A program made the translations under genes and the position numbers. 64,000 nucleotides of DNA from Mesostigma viride. Lineage: Eukaryota > Streptophyta > Mesostigmatophyceae > Mesostigmatales > Mesostigmataceae. The notes below the pieces were generated by a model that was not told the DNA's origin, did no database searches, and saw only the letters and a list, made by a program, of their open reading frames with translations. The stretch lies in the NCBI GenBank assembly GCA_009746045.1, contig RPFO01000089.1, positions 236,043 to 300,042 of the forward strand. The letters run 5' to 3'. Shown piece after piece: positions 20,376 to 31,162 of the stretch. The first letter of the stretch is position 1, and every line of letters starts with the position of its first letter.

Positions 20376-21698
20376 GGCTGTTATGTCCAAGCTCTAAAAG
20401 AGAAGAAAGGGCTGGAGTTAATATTGCCTGGCAAGCAATATTATTCTACTAAGCTACTTGGCTTGTAGAGATTCTACTTCCGGTTACTACAATTCAGAAA
20501 CGGGTTCATTCTGATGAGTATTGCTCGAGATATGAGCAAGATACAGTTCTATTACATTCTACTTGGATTCGGTGATTCTACGGTGGTTCTTCAAGTGACG
20601 CGTGGCATACGACGTCTTGTCACAGTGTACGATAGGACATTTAGTCTCCGACACTGCGGTCTATTCAATGCTATTGATTAGACGTAACAAATAGTGACAG
20701 GACTTGTGCGACAGGACACTGATGTGACTATTTATGGATAACGAGTCGAGATCTGCTGGTCCAGAGTGAAGGACAGCAATATTGTGAGATGATCTGTCCT
20801 GTCAGTCATCTGGATGTGACTGCGTCACAATTAGTATATAACGAGCAGGACGCTGCCACTTGGTAGCACCACTTTCCCTGCACCTGTGTCCTCGCACCTT
20901 CGGCGACGGTTCTCACGTGCCTCGTGCGTTCTGTGCTGGTAGCCATAACCAGCAACGTAAACCTATTGATTAATATAACTACTTCCTCTGTAGATATTAA
21001 TCAGTGCAGGCTGAACCACAGTTCAGCCACGGCTGTTATGTCCAAGCTCTAAAAGAGAAGAAAGGGCTGGAGTTAATATTGCCTGGCAAGCAATATTATT
21101 CTACTAAGCTACTTGGCTTGTAGAGATTCTACTTCCGGTTACTACAATCCAGAAACGGGTTCATTCTGATGAGTATTGCTCGAGATATGAGCAAGATACT
21201 GTTCTACTACATTCTACTTGGATTCGGTGATTCTACGGTGGTTCTTCAAGTGACGCGTGTTATACGACGTCTTGTCACAGTGTACGATAGGACATTTAGT
21301 CTCCGACACTGCGGTCTATTCAATGCTATTGATTAGACGTAACAAATAGTGACAGGACTTGTGCGACAGGACACTGATGTGACTATTTATGGATAACGAG
21401 TCGAGATCTGCTGGTCCAGAGTGAAGGACAGCAATATTGTGAGATGATCTGTCCTATCAGTCATCTGGATGTGACTGCGTCACAATTAGTATATAACGAG
21501 CAGGACGCTGCCACTTGGTAGCACCACTTTCCCTGCACCTGTGTCCTCGCACCTTCGGCGACAGTTCTCACGTGCCTCGTGCGTTCTGTGCTGGTAGCCA
21601 TAACCAGCAACGTAAACCTATTGATTAATATAACTACTTCCTCTGTAGATATTAATCAGTGCAGGCTGAACCACAGTTCAGCCACAGTTTCGTTAACT
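20376..21698 (+). repeat. Two tandem 655-bp LTR-like units
   Basis: Unit 1 is 20376-21030 and unit 2 is 21031-21685, with period 655. Only a handful of base differences were seen by eye (for example CGTGGC/CGTGTT near 20600/21256). The family end GTTAACT follows at 21692-21698. Each unit has a TATATAA box (20835 and 21490) followed by a C-rich stretch typical of a transcription start. A truncated copy lies at 579-677, and a much diverged relative is at 33590-34330. No gag or pol is attached, so these are solo LTRs or a tandem LTR duplication. Confidence 0.75.
20835..20841 (+). promoter_or_regulatory. TATA box in LTR-like unit 1
   Basis: TATATAA at 20835-20841, repeated at 21490-21496 in unit 2. 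It sits about two thirds into the unit, upstream of AGCAGGACGCTGCCACTTGG, where a U3/R boundary would be expected. Confidence 0.5.
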
Positions 21699-22006
21699 GA
21701 TCCTCCCAAATAATCCCTACTCGGCACTGTCCCCACGAGGTTTCGAACCCATGACTTCCGCGCCGCGCCGGTTCTAAGTTGTACAAGCTACTGCTTATAC
21801 TTTTTATGCGCAAACCTTTTAGCTAAGGTTAACGCATATACTTACATCCTGCGCAGGATGTAAGTATATGCGTTAACCTTAGCTAAAAGGTTAGCGCATA
21901 AAAAGTATAAGCATTAGCTTGTACAACTTAGAACCGGCGCGGCGCGGAAGTCATGGGTTCGAAACCTCGTGGGGCCAGTGCCGAGTAGGGATTATTTGGG
22001 AGGATC
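21699..22006. repeat. 308-bp foldback palindrome containing tRNA-like T-arm sequence
   Basis: The two 154-bp arms pair around the centre GC|GC at 21852/21853 with about three mismatches. The outer part of each arm carries GGTTTCGAACCC or GGGTTCGAAACC, which looks like the T-arm of a tRNA. The inner 150 bp (AGTTGTACAAGC ... GCTTGTACAACT) recur as a separate palindrome at 22177-22328. It follows directly after the LTR-like end GTTAACT. It may be a foldback transposon or an inverted duplication of a tRNA-derived SINE. Confidence 0.85.
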
Positions 22007-22176
22007 CGCCGGGGCACCGGTCGGACCTAATTAACACTCGCCTAGCGAGGTAGATATCGGACCTTCCCGGGATTAATATCGAATCAGTAATTCGATATCG
22101 AATTAGTAATTCGATGCGGAAGTAAACCCTAGTTAGGGAGCCGCTTAATATTTTGCCCCAACGCGCAAAGGTTTTA

Positions 22177-22328
22177 AGTTGTACAAGCTAATGCTTATAC
22201 TTTTTATGCGCAAACCTTTTAGCTAAGGTTAACGCATATTCTTACATCCTGCGCAGGATGTAAGAATATGCGTTAACCTTAGCTAAAAGGTTTGCGCATA
22301 AAAAGTATAAGCATTAGCTTGTACAACT
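22177..22328. repeat. 152-bp perfect palindrome, second member of the foldback family
   Basis: Arms of 76 bp, AGTTGTACAAGC ... GCTTGTACAACT, appear perfectly complementary, with the centre at 22252/22253. It corresponds to the core of the palindrome at 21699-22006 without the outer tRNA-like part. The spacer between the two (22007-22176) has short repeats of AATTCGATATCGAATTAG and no gene. Confidence 0.88.
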
Positions 22329-22620
22329 CCATCCTAAGACGGAGTTTCACGGACTGGCTGACCCATCCATCATGCTGGTGAGGTGGCGACAGGTCCCCTG
22401 ATTTTTCACGGTTGGAGTGATCGAGTGTAAGAGCTTGTTTAATTTCTGCATGTGCTTCGCGTAGCTGACAGTGAGCATTGGTTCGACAAGGGGCAGCCAT
22501 GGGCGCCGACTCCTGACTGGGGGTCAGTGCTCAATGTTTCCTGATTAGCTGTTGTGGGTGATCTGTGGGGTTGCGTCTACATAAGGTCCTGAAGGTTGTA
22601 CATACTTCTCACGGGACATG
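22329..22620 (+). repeat. Diverged copia LTR or 3'-end remnant
   Basis: Related to the 3' region of the old copia element at 19900-20110. Shared blocks are GGCTGACCCATC, GCTGGTGAGGTGGCGACAGG, TGGGCGCC and TGTGGGGTT in the same order. No coding potential. Confidence 0.5.
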
Positions 22621-22684
22621 CCTGAATATTTTGGCGCCAAAAAATTCGCGCCGGAACCGAAGGTCACAAATTTCACGTGCACGG
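22621..22684 (+). repeat. Left end of the 2.2-kb dispersed non-coding repeat (copy I), interrupted by element 4
   Basis: GAATATTTTGGCGCCAAAAAATTCGCG to CACGG corresponds to 59657-59716 of copy II. The repeat resumes at 31163 after the copia element, whose target duplication is CACGG. The sequence around GGCGCC is an imperfect palindrome in both copies. Confidence 0.75.
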
Positions 22685-23141
22685 AGTTAGATGAGATGCT
22701 TAGGCTGACACACGGATTTCCGGCCTGCGCGCCGCGTATTGCCTACCGCGGCTGAGCGGGACACCTCAGTACTGTACGGCAGGGCGTACGGTACTGAGGC
22801 GTCAGGTGGACTGACGTGCAGTTAGTGCCAGACTGTTCCTAGGTGCTAGATCGACCCGCCAGGTCCGGTGTAGCCGGGCCTGACGGGCCGAGTCTTAGCT
22901 GGTTGCTAGTGACGTGGTCGCATGGCATTGCAGTGTACAGTTGTCCACTGGTTGGTGCTGCAGGTAGCACCGCCATAGGCATATAGGCGTAGCACTGGGG
23001 AGTGCCGCAGCACCCGAGTTTGCCCAGACGTTCCATTCTGAGCCCTCAGCTTCCATTGCTCTCTCATTGTATTATTGTAATACAATCATCATTCGCTCTC
23101 AGCTTTCGCAGTTGTTCGTCGTCCCTAGTCTCCATCCAACT
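22685..23141 (+). repeat. 5' LTR of element 4
   Basis: 457-bp LTR that matches 30706-31162 and, inverted, 121-578. It contains a hairpin-forming block around CCTCAGTACTGTACGGCAGGG...GTACGGTACTGAGG. The following TGGACTGAAAAG is the likely primer binding site; the tRNA was not identified. Confidence 0.92.
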
Positions 23142-23185
23142 TGGACTGAAAAGTTCGATATTTTTTTTACAAGCAAAAAAAAGAT

Positions 23186-25841
23186 ATGGCTTCCAACAAC
23201 GGCAACAACGGCAACAACAACAAGGGGAAGGCGCCTGCCAGGCGCACCTCACCCCGCCTTTCGCCGGAGGGCACGCCCTCCACCACCGATGCGAGGGTGA
23301 CGCCCAACGTCACCTTCCGCACGGTGGTCGCTGACCAACCCAGGCGTCGGGGCCCGCAGGTGGGGCCCGGCGCCCGGGGATGGCGAGCGGTCGGCCGTTT
23401 GCCACTGGCGGTTCGTCCGCCATGGCACCTGGGGGGCAGGTCCCCCGGGCACGACGTTCCCCCGTCGCAGGTGACGGGGGTCGTGAGCGGAGTGATTCCT
23501 CCGAGGAGGATGGCGAGGTGCAGCCTGCGAGGCCTCGGCCTTCGCTTGAGCTTTCGTCGCAGACACCTGCGACGTCTGGCAACCTTTCCGTGGGCCGACA
23601 GATGGCCACCATGGACATTGACCGGTATGGGGAACATGTTCCGCCCCGGTCGCGTTCGGGCGCCCCCCCATTTTCTCCCCTTGGGGAGGACGACATCCCG
23701 GCGTTCATTTCGGTGAACGGCCGGATCTTACGTCAACGTTTTCAGTGCTTCCAGATGAGGAGATGCACGCGATAGAGGTTCATCGGGTGCACGCTGATCG
23801 AGGGGCGGCTTAGGATGCAGTTCTCTGGTTCAGGTGGCAGTTTGGCTGTACTGTTTCGCCAATCGGCCGAGGCACAACCCGGCACTGTTGATCAGTGGGC
23901 GTCCAGGCAGCGCCAGAGAGAGGCGCTGCGCGTGGTCGCCCGACAGGAGATCGCGCTGACTCCGTTGGGGCCGTGGCCCCAAGTCACGCCAGTTGGCTGG
24001 GGCCCGGATAGGCGTGAGGCGGCTGCGATGCCGCCTGCGACGGAGCGCGGGGCGGCAGACGCCCCCAACACGCCCATGGGTGGTGAAGCCACCCAGGACC
24101 CTCTGGCAGGTCAGAGGGTCCAACCTCAGCCGCAGGCTCCCCCGCCCAGCGTGGGGGGCCAGGTGGCTGAGGAGGCCACCGGGGTCGCAGGGACCCCGGC
24201 GGCGACACAAGCGCCCGGGGTCGCAGGGACCCCGGCAGCGACGCCGGCGCCTCCGGCGCTGGCGGGGGATGCAGCCCCCATGGAGGGTGTCACGGGCACC
24301 TCCAGCGGCTCTGGGGGGCAGGCCCCCTCTAGTCGCAACAAGGACAAGTCCCTGGCAGGGCCGGAGGGGCCCCAGGGTCCCACCGCAGCTGGGCAGCAAC
24401 CAGCACTGCTGGAGGGCGACCTGCAAGGTCGCGACTTCATCACCCTGGGTGATGAGGCCGTGTGGCGTGCCATACAGACAGCCACAGCCTCCTTCCGTGG
24501 GCTGGCCGACAGGAGCCAGCAGATGCATGTCGCGGAGGCGGGCAGCCTGGTGTGTGCAATCATCACGCACATCCTGGGCCTGCCCAACCTCCAAGAGGGC
24601 ACACGCAGGGTGTGCGACGACCTGCTGCCTGCCCTGCAGGCTCTCCTCTCAGGGAGGAGGGTGCAGGGCAGCAGGGTGCGTCTGGTGCGTTTGCTGGAGC
24701 TCCTGCACAACGCCATCCTGAGAGGGGCGGGTAGGTGGCTGCCTACCTGGTTGCATCATGATCTTACTAACCCTACTGACGATGAAGTGTCCCTCTCTCC
24801 CACCTTCCATGATTGGGAGGAGGCCCGCAGCAGGAGGCGGGAAGTGACACACACTCACACCCCCACCAGCCCACCCCTATGTTGTCTAACCCTCCTACAC
24901 AGCCCATGTTTGCCCATCCTGCTCAGCTCACTCAAGTAGCACTTCCCTCTCAGCAGGTCTCTCCTGTGAATGCTGCAGCAGCAACACCATCTTCTCCCTC
25001 TCCCCCTGCATCCCCCTCTAGGTTGCCCACTTACAATGAAAACCGTCCTGTGGATAGGATTAATGTCAGGGGGCTGCCTGAGGGGTATACTAGGGAGCAG
25101 GGGAATCATGCACTTCTCTCTCTGCAGCTGGCTAGGGAGGAACTGAATGTCAAGAATTGGTTTGGATCTCTCATGCAGGGGGATTTTTACCATCAGTCCT
25201 CTTCTCAGATTCAGAATCTCATTCTTGTCTTCCAGCGTAGGTATCCCAAGTGGCAGGACACGCAGGCTAGGGCAGTTTGGGAGGCTTTCATGAAGGAGCT
25301 AACTGACCTCCTCTCCACCCCCTCATCTGTGGACATCTATGGGGCATTCAGGTGGGTAGAGGAATACAGGGTCACATCAGTGGACTATGTGGCTGAGACA
25401 AAGAAATATGAGCTAGCCATCAAAGCACGTCCTGATGTCCAGCAGCTAGATCACAAGTTCTTGCTGCGTTCCTTCCTTGAGAAACTCAAACTTGACAAAA
25501 ACACCTACGCCATGCTTGCAACAGGAATGGCAAAGTACTGGGAGGACATGAAGGAGGCATTGGATTATATCAAGCTGGCCTTGGCTCCCCTTAGCCAGGG
25601 GGCCATGGGCACCTCTGTAAAGAGGGTCAGGGGGGAAGAGAGGGAGGAGGAGGATAGGGAGAGGGAAGACAGGAGCAAGAGACCTGTCACTATGGCAGAA
25701 GTCAAGTCCCTGCTGGGACAAATGTTTAAGGGCAAGGGCAAGGGCAAGGGCAAGGGCAAGGGCAGGGGCTGGGGCAAGGGCAAGGGTAAGGGGCAGTCTC
25801 CCTCCAAGGGGGGCAGCTCCAGCAACAACAACAACAACAGC

Positions 25842-25900
<59 letters not shown>

Positions 25901-26321
25901 GAAGCAGGACAAGGAGGACAAGTCTTCTCAGCGGTGCACCCGCTGTGGCATGAAGTACCACCTGCGGCCCACCTGCCGCAAGAACGTGGACGAGCTGGGG
26001 CATTTGGACGTCCTGTGCCACAAGTGCCACGGGCCGCCCCACGGTGACCCCAAGGACTGCAAGCGGCCTCCTTACGGCAAGAAGTGTGAGTCTCCCTCTC
26101 ATGCTGGCTTGAGTGTGCCTGCTTCACCTCTTTCATCTGCATGCCCCACTGTCAGAGCAGTGAGCAGTTCTGGAAAGGTGCTACAGCTGGTTTCAGAAGA
26201 TTATGTCTCTAAACCAACCTTCACATCTATGGTTCCCAAGGTGTGCAGAGTGTCCCCCAGAGGATGCTCAGATCAGTTTTCAGGAGCTTGCTTTGCAGTT
26301 GCATTTCCTTTATGGGCATGA
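23186..26321 (+). pseudogene. gag: Gag of element 4 (frameshifted), with GK repeats, poly-Asn and two zinc knuckles
   Basis: The start is MASNNGNNGNNNKGKAPARR at 23186. Coding similarity moves between frames (23186-23390, then a frame through 23775, then 23815-24800, then 24813-26321), so at least three indels have accumulated. The last segment is best kept. It has a helical region (YNENRPVDRINVRG ... AFRWVEEYRVTSVDY), an acidic/basic stretch, a (GK)n run, more than 25 Asn, and knuckles CTRCGMKYHLRPTC (CX2CX4HX4C) and CHKCHGPPH.....C. It would package element RNA. The end overlaps the start of pol (26203) in another frame. Confidence 0.75.
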
Positions 26322-29300
26322 AGTGAGTGCAGAGGTGGTGGCAGCAGCAATAGGGGGGGCAGCACTCAGACGTGCATGCCAGGTGGTCAGATCCCACTGC
26401 CAGCATTGTCAGTTCAATGCACCCAAACCCCCTAAGTGGCATGTAGCTACCCCACCTAAGAGCAAGGGCAGGGTGGTAGGAGATGTCTTTCATATCAAAG
26501 GACAATCTTACTTGGCACTTAAAGATGCATGGTCAAGGTACACAACCATTGAACCATTACCTGGAATGGACAAGACACAGTTGCTCAGGGCTCTCTTGAT
26601 TGCTCAGGCCAGGTACTACCCTGTGGAGGCATTGTTACTGGATCAGCAGTTCACGTGTCTTGCCAATGAACCAGGGTGTGAGGCTATTGATCTGGCTGGG
26701 CTAGAAGATCATGAGAGGCAAGGCATTATTGAAAGGGCCATCAGGTCCATTAAAACCCTTGTAGCCAAAGAAGATGGCAATCTGCTGGCTGACAGTGGGT
26801 CATATGCTGACAGAGCTCTGTGGTCCACCAGGTTGTGCCAAGTCCTCAACAGGAGGCCACTCATGAAAACCCCACAAGGGGTGGTCATTACACCAGATGG
26901 ATTGCATGCAGGCATTTATCCACCTGAGGTACTAGCCCTCTACAACGCACAGCGAGCACAGACAGCTAGCAGGTTAGCTGTCAAGGATGCAAAGCATCCA
27001 CGTCCCACCTTCAGAGAAGGGGATCAGGTCCTATTCTACAAGGAGTCGGGACTAGGCAAGGTGGGTACCTGGCATGGGCCAGCCACCATCCTAAAGTTTA
27101 ACACCACTGGCAGGACAGTGTTAGTTAAACACAATGACACGGGAAAAATTCACAGGTGTTCACCTCACAGGATGAAATTGTATTTTCCAACTGTGTCAGA
27201 CGTGGCAGAGGAGGAAGAGCTGTTGGCCGACAGCCCTGTACAGTTGCCTGGCATCCCAGCGTTGCCCAGTGAGTGGTTGTTTGGAACACCCACTGGTGAG
27301 TGTGAGAGCCACACCCACTGTGACACCCAGGTCACCCTTGATGATTGCAGGCAGTCACTGCAGGATTGGCCCCCTGCAGCAGAGGGTCACATTGGCAAAA
27401 CAGGTGATCAGCAACCTATCACCTCTACAAGTGTGAACATAGCTCAGCCACTAGCTGCACCTTCCAAACGCAGCCTAGCAGACGCTGTTCGCATTTTACA
27501 AGCAGCTCATAGAGCCAAAGCTCAAACTGCTGCAGGATCAGCTAAGGTGGGGAAGGTTGGGCAGAATGACAATAGCCCATTTATGGTTGCAGTGGACACA
27601 CAAGCCCAGGTCAGCATTATCAGTGCCCTGGCTGTGCCCCATTTGCCTTTGGAACCTTCACCCTGGCACCATGTGGCTGATTTCTCAGGGCAGTCATCCC
27701 TCAAGGTATTAGGTCAGGTCATGTTGACTATACTCGGTATCCCCACTCCTTTTCAGGTATTGGAAGGTTATAAAGGGAATGCTTTGTTGGGGGATCCTTT
27801 TCTCTGTTACCCTGGTGTCATATCTCAGTGATAGACTATCCATCCAGGACATGGGTGGTGTTGATCTGAATCATTTCAAAATTTCTCTTGAAAAACTTCT
27901 TAACACCAACATTGCTTCTGTAAAATTTGCTACACCCAAGTATGCCCCAGGGCAAGAACCCTGTGTGGCAGACTTGGTTCACAACCAAAAACTTCATCCC
28001 AACTCATTTGGATTGGGCAAGCATGATGTGGCTAAAATGTCTCCTCTTTCTTATGAACAGATAGAGCAAGACTGTCGCACACACATAGGATTCCTAAAAT
28101 GGGTGGAGGCCTTTAACAAGGCCAGGGAAGAATGGGTAGTGCCAGATCCTCTTAGTCCTTCTCATACTCCCCTGTCACACCTATTGACAAAAAGCCTGCA
28201 GGGTGCAAGCACTTGCGCCTGAAGTTTGTGTGTAAACATAAGCCAGCAGCAGATGGGTCAGTCATTTTCATGCTAGACCTTGTGTGACAGAGTTCAAGGG
28301 CACCACTGATCTGACAGAGGCAGAGTTGTACACGCCAGGCATTCAGCAAACATCCCTAAAAATCTTGCTGTCTGTCTTTGTGGGTCATCTCAATGATGGG
28401 GATGACTATGTATGTAAGGCTACAGACATTAAAAGGGCTTTCCTGAAAGGCTCACCTGAGATAGCACAACAAGTGTGGCATGGTCAGGTGTATGTAGTCT
28501 CCACTCCCAGAGTTTGGGCAAAACACATCCCTCAGCAGTACCTGAAAGCTAACATAGGTGTTGAAGGGCTGCAATCAGCTCCTCGCATTTTCAGGATGTC
28601 AGCTCAGGCTGTGTTTGAAAAGCTAGGGGCTAGATATGATGACATAGACCCTTGCTTCTTTGTGGTCCCACACCCTCATGGCATTCTCACCTTTGTGTGG
28701 CATGGGGATGATCAGCTGATTGCTGGGCCAAGGCGTGCTGTGGATGATTTTATTCAACAAGTGTCACAGCATTTTGAGATTGGCAAGCAAGTAGAGCTGG
28801 GCACCACTGCCATAAAATTTTGTGGCACAATGTTACAACTCCAGCAGCATCAAAACCAGTGGGTGTGTGCACTCTACTCTCCCAATGATTACATGCACAG
28901 CTGCTTGGAGGTTTTGCAAACAAAAATCAAACCTGGAGCCTGTCCTACCATTAGAGGCAAGCTGGGGTGGTTGTGCTCAACGTGTGCACCTCACCTGGCT
29001 GTGGTTAGCAGAGTTGATGATGATGTCTTGATGCAAGTAGGTCACAAAGCCATCACCAAAACTCTCCAGGAAGGCCCTCCCCTTATCTTGCACTCCTTGG
29101 ATCTCCACAAAACCATTCACATCCAAGCTATGATGGATAGTTCCATGGAGTCCAGGCAGATTACCAAGTTGCAGGCAAGGGAGTCAGGCTTGTATTTTGT
29201 GCAGAATGATGATGCACCCTTGTCTCTCATTTCATGGTACAGCCGGTTGCATAGACGCAAGGCTGTCAGCAGCAATGCTGCTGAGTGCAGGGCAGTGGTG

Positions 29301-29639
29301 TCAGCAGTGCTTCATGCCAGGTACTTGAATCATGTGCTGGTTTGGTTGCAGATGCAAGCAGGCAGCAATGCTGGGGTGGTGGCACACTTGCTCACTGACA
29401 GTCAGTCAGTCCTCAGTTTCCTTGCTAACCCCTATGCTGTCCACACTGATCTTGACTGGGTGGTCCTGAAACAGGAGTCCACCTACTGGGAGTCCACCCG
29501 TCACGTGGAGGACAAACACAACGCTGCTGATGCACTCACTAAAGTGCCTCAGCAGGCAGCTGACCAATACCAGCTGTTGTACCACTTGATGAACCCCTAT
29601 GGCAAGCAGGCAACCCTGCCCCATAGGGGGGACGCCTAG
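26203..29639 (+). pseudogene. pol: Pol of element 4: integrase, protease-like, RT, RNase H (frameshifted)
   Basis: Frame 26203-27831 carries the integrase zinc region (LYGHE ... HCQHC). The core has Asp in GDVFHI, Asp in LLLDQQF and Glu in IIERAIRSIK. The integrase tail is VLFYKESGLGKVGTW, and the retropepsin-like domain has VDTQAQVSII (Asp near residue 465) and LLGDPFL. RT begins near 27960 in another frame. The third frame 28284-29639 carries DIKRAFLKGSP, catalytic WHGDD (28698-28712), RNase H (MDSSMES, ECRAV, LTDSQS) and the end NAADALTK. Third acidic residue spacing is 29. Two or more frameshifts, near 27830 and 28220-28285, inactivate this copy. Confidence 0.88.
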
Positions 29640-30705
29640 CAGGGTCCTGTTCACCAGGGCCGCCTAGGTCACCCAGTACCCCTTGGGCAGGTCCAAGGGG
29701 TAGGTTGTGGCTTCCAGCAAGGGGGGTTGGTTGGAGTCTGTTTTCATACATCTGCGTGCCCTATGCCCAATAAAATCTGTTTTGATTTTTTCAACACCAT
29801 GGAATTTCGTTATGCACACCTTCATAGGTGGGCATGGGATGTATCTCACACCTTTTTCACTAGGGCGTATGCCTTGGTGGATTGGCCTTGAGCTCAGTGG
29901 CTCAGGTGCCCCCATTCAAGTGGAGGGTCAAAGCTCCCTTGACAGGTGGTTACCCAGGACCCCAGTTCACTGTGGATATCCTGGGCCACCTGGCCTTACT
30001 GTTCAGTGGCAGTAAAGGCATGGGTGCTGTCATGTTGTCTAGTACAACGTGCTCAGCACAGGTGCAGGATGAAATATTCCTGTCACCTGTCACCAGGACT
30101 TCAGTCACCCATGTGCAGGGCAGGGGTGGCTGGTCTCACACGTTGTGCAGGTGCAACGTGGCCAGGTCCAGGATGTCATAGTCCTGTCACCTGTCACTCG
30201 GACTTCAGCCCCCTCTGTGCAGGGCAGGGGTGGCTGGTCCTCACATGTTGTGCAGGTACAACATGGACAGTGCAGGGTGCAATAAACCTGTCCACTGTCA
30301 CTCCTCAGGTTGCAGGTAACCTGAGCTCAGTTGACCCAGCCTGGCTGGGTATTTTCTCTCTGAGTGGGCGATGATGATGGAACAACATGGAACCTCTTAA
30401 ACGGTTACCTTGGCATTTTTTTTACAATGGCTCTCTTGGCTGGTGATGCACTCCCTGGATAGGCAGACAGGCATAGCTATCTCCCTTGTGAGCTCGCGAG
30501 GAGGAGGAACTCCCCGGGCATGTTGAGCTAAACGTGATGCCATCACAAGTATTGCACGAGTTCTGGGGCCCATCTTTTTCAGTCCAGATGTTGCAGTATG
30601 GGTGTCAGTTGCTCAGCACCTCAGTCAGCTTGGAGTCAGTCTCCTAGCTGGGCAGGGTCAGGCTTGAAGTCGCTAGCCTTCAACCTGAAAGGAAAACATA
30701 ATGGG
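29640..30705 (+). other. Long 3' non-coding region of element 4 with a short tandem repeat
   Basis: No coding. Between about 30060 and 30310 a unit of about 104 bp around CAGGAT...CCTGTCACCTGTCAC...GCAGGGCAGGGGTGGCTGGTC is repeated two and a half times. AATAAA signals occur at 29769 and 30281. It ends in the purine-rich tract before the 3' LTR. Confidence 0.6.
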
Positions 30706-31162
30706 AGTTAGATGAGATGCTTAGGCTGACACACGGATTTCCGGCCTGCGCGCCGCGTATTGCCTACCGCGGCTGAGCGGGACACCTCAGTACAGTACGG
30801 CAGGGTGTACGGTACTGAGGTGTCATGTGGACCGATGTGCGGTTAGTGCCAGACTGTTCCTAGGTGCTAGATCGACCCGCCAGGTCCGGTGTAGCCGGGC
30901 CTGACGGGCCGAGTCTTAGCTGGTTGCTAGTGACGTGGTCGCATGGCATTGCAGTGTACAGTTGTCCACTGGTTGGTGCTGCAGGTAGCACCGCCATAGG
31001 CATATAGGCGTAGCACTGGGGAGTGCCGCAGCACCCGAGTTTGCCCAGACGTTCCATTCTGAGCCCTCAGCTTCCATTGCTCTCTCATTGTATTATTGTA
31101 ATACAATCATCATTCGCTCTCAGCTTTCGCAGTTGTTCGTCGTCCCTAGTCTCCATCCAACT
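30706..31162 (+). repeat. 3' LTR of element 4
   Basis: Second 457-bp LTR, followed by CACGG. Its differences from the 5' LTR are substitutions only; the equal length excludes net indels. Confidence 0.92.

Larger units (their letters stand above)
22685..31162 (+). mobile_element. Complete copia-type LTR retrotransposon (element 4), 8478 bp
   Basis: The LTRs at 22685-23141 and 30706-31162 are both 457 bp. They start AGTTAG, end CCAACT, and are flanked by CACGG (22680-22684 and 31163-31167). Several substitutions separate the LTRs, clustered around 22770-22850 and 30790-30860, so it is older than element 1. Gag, integrase, protease-like, RT and RNase H sequences are present but broken by frameshifts. 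A purine-rich tract (GAAAGGAAAACATAATGGG) ends at 30705. The family also includes the partial copy at 1-578. Confidence 0.95.

Noticed and set aside
21930..21985. tRNA gene candidate around GGGTTCGAAACC
   Set aside because: Only the T-arm-like part is present, inside a palindrome. No acceptor, D or anticodon arms could be laid out. The same holds for 39514-39530 and 19871-19888.
25446..26102. Poly-Val, poly-Leu and poly-Cys frames on the minus strand
   Set aside because: Antisense of the poly-Asn codons in gag of element 4.
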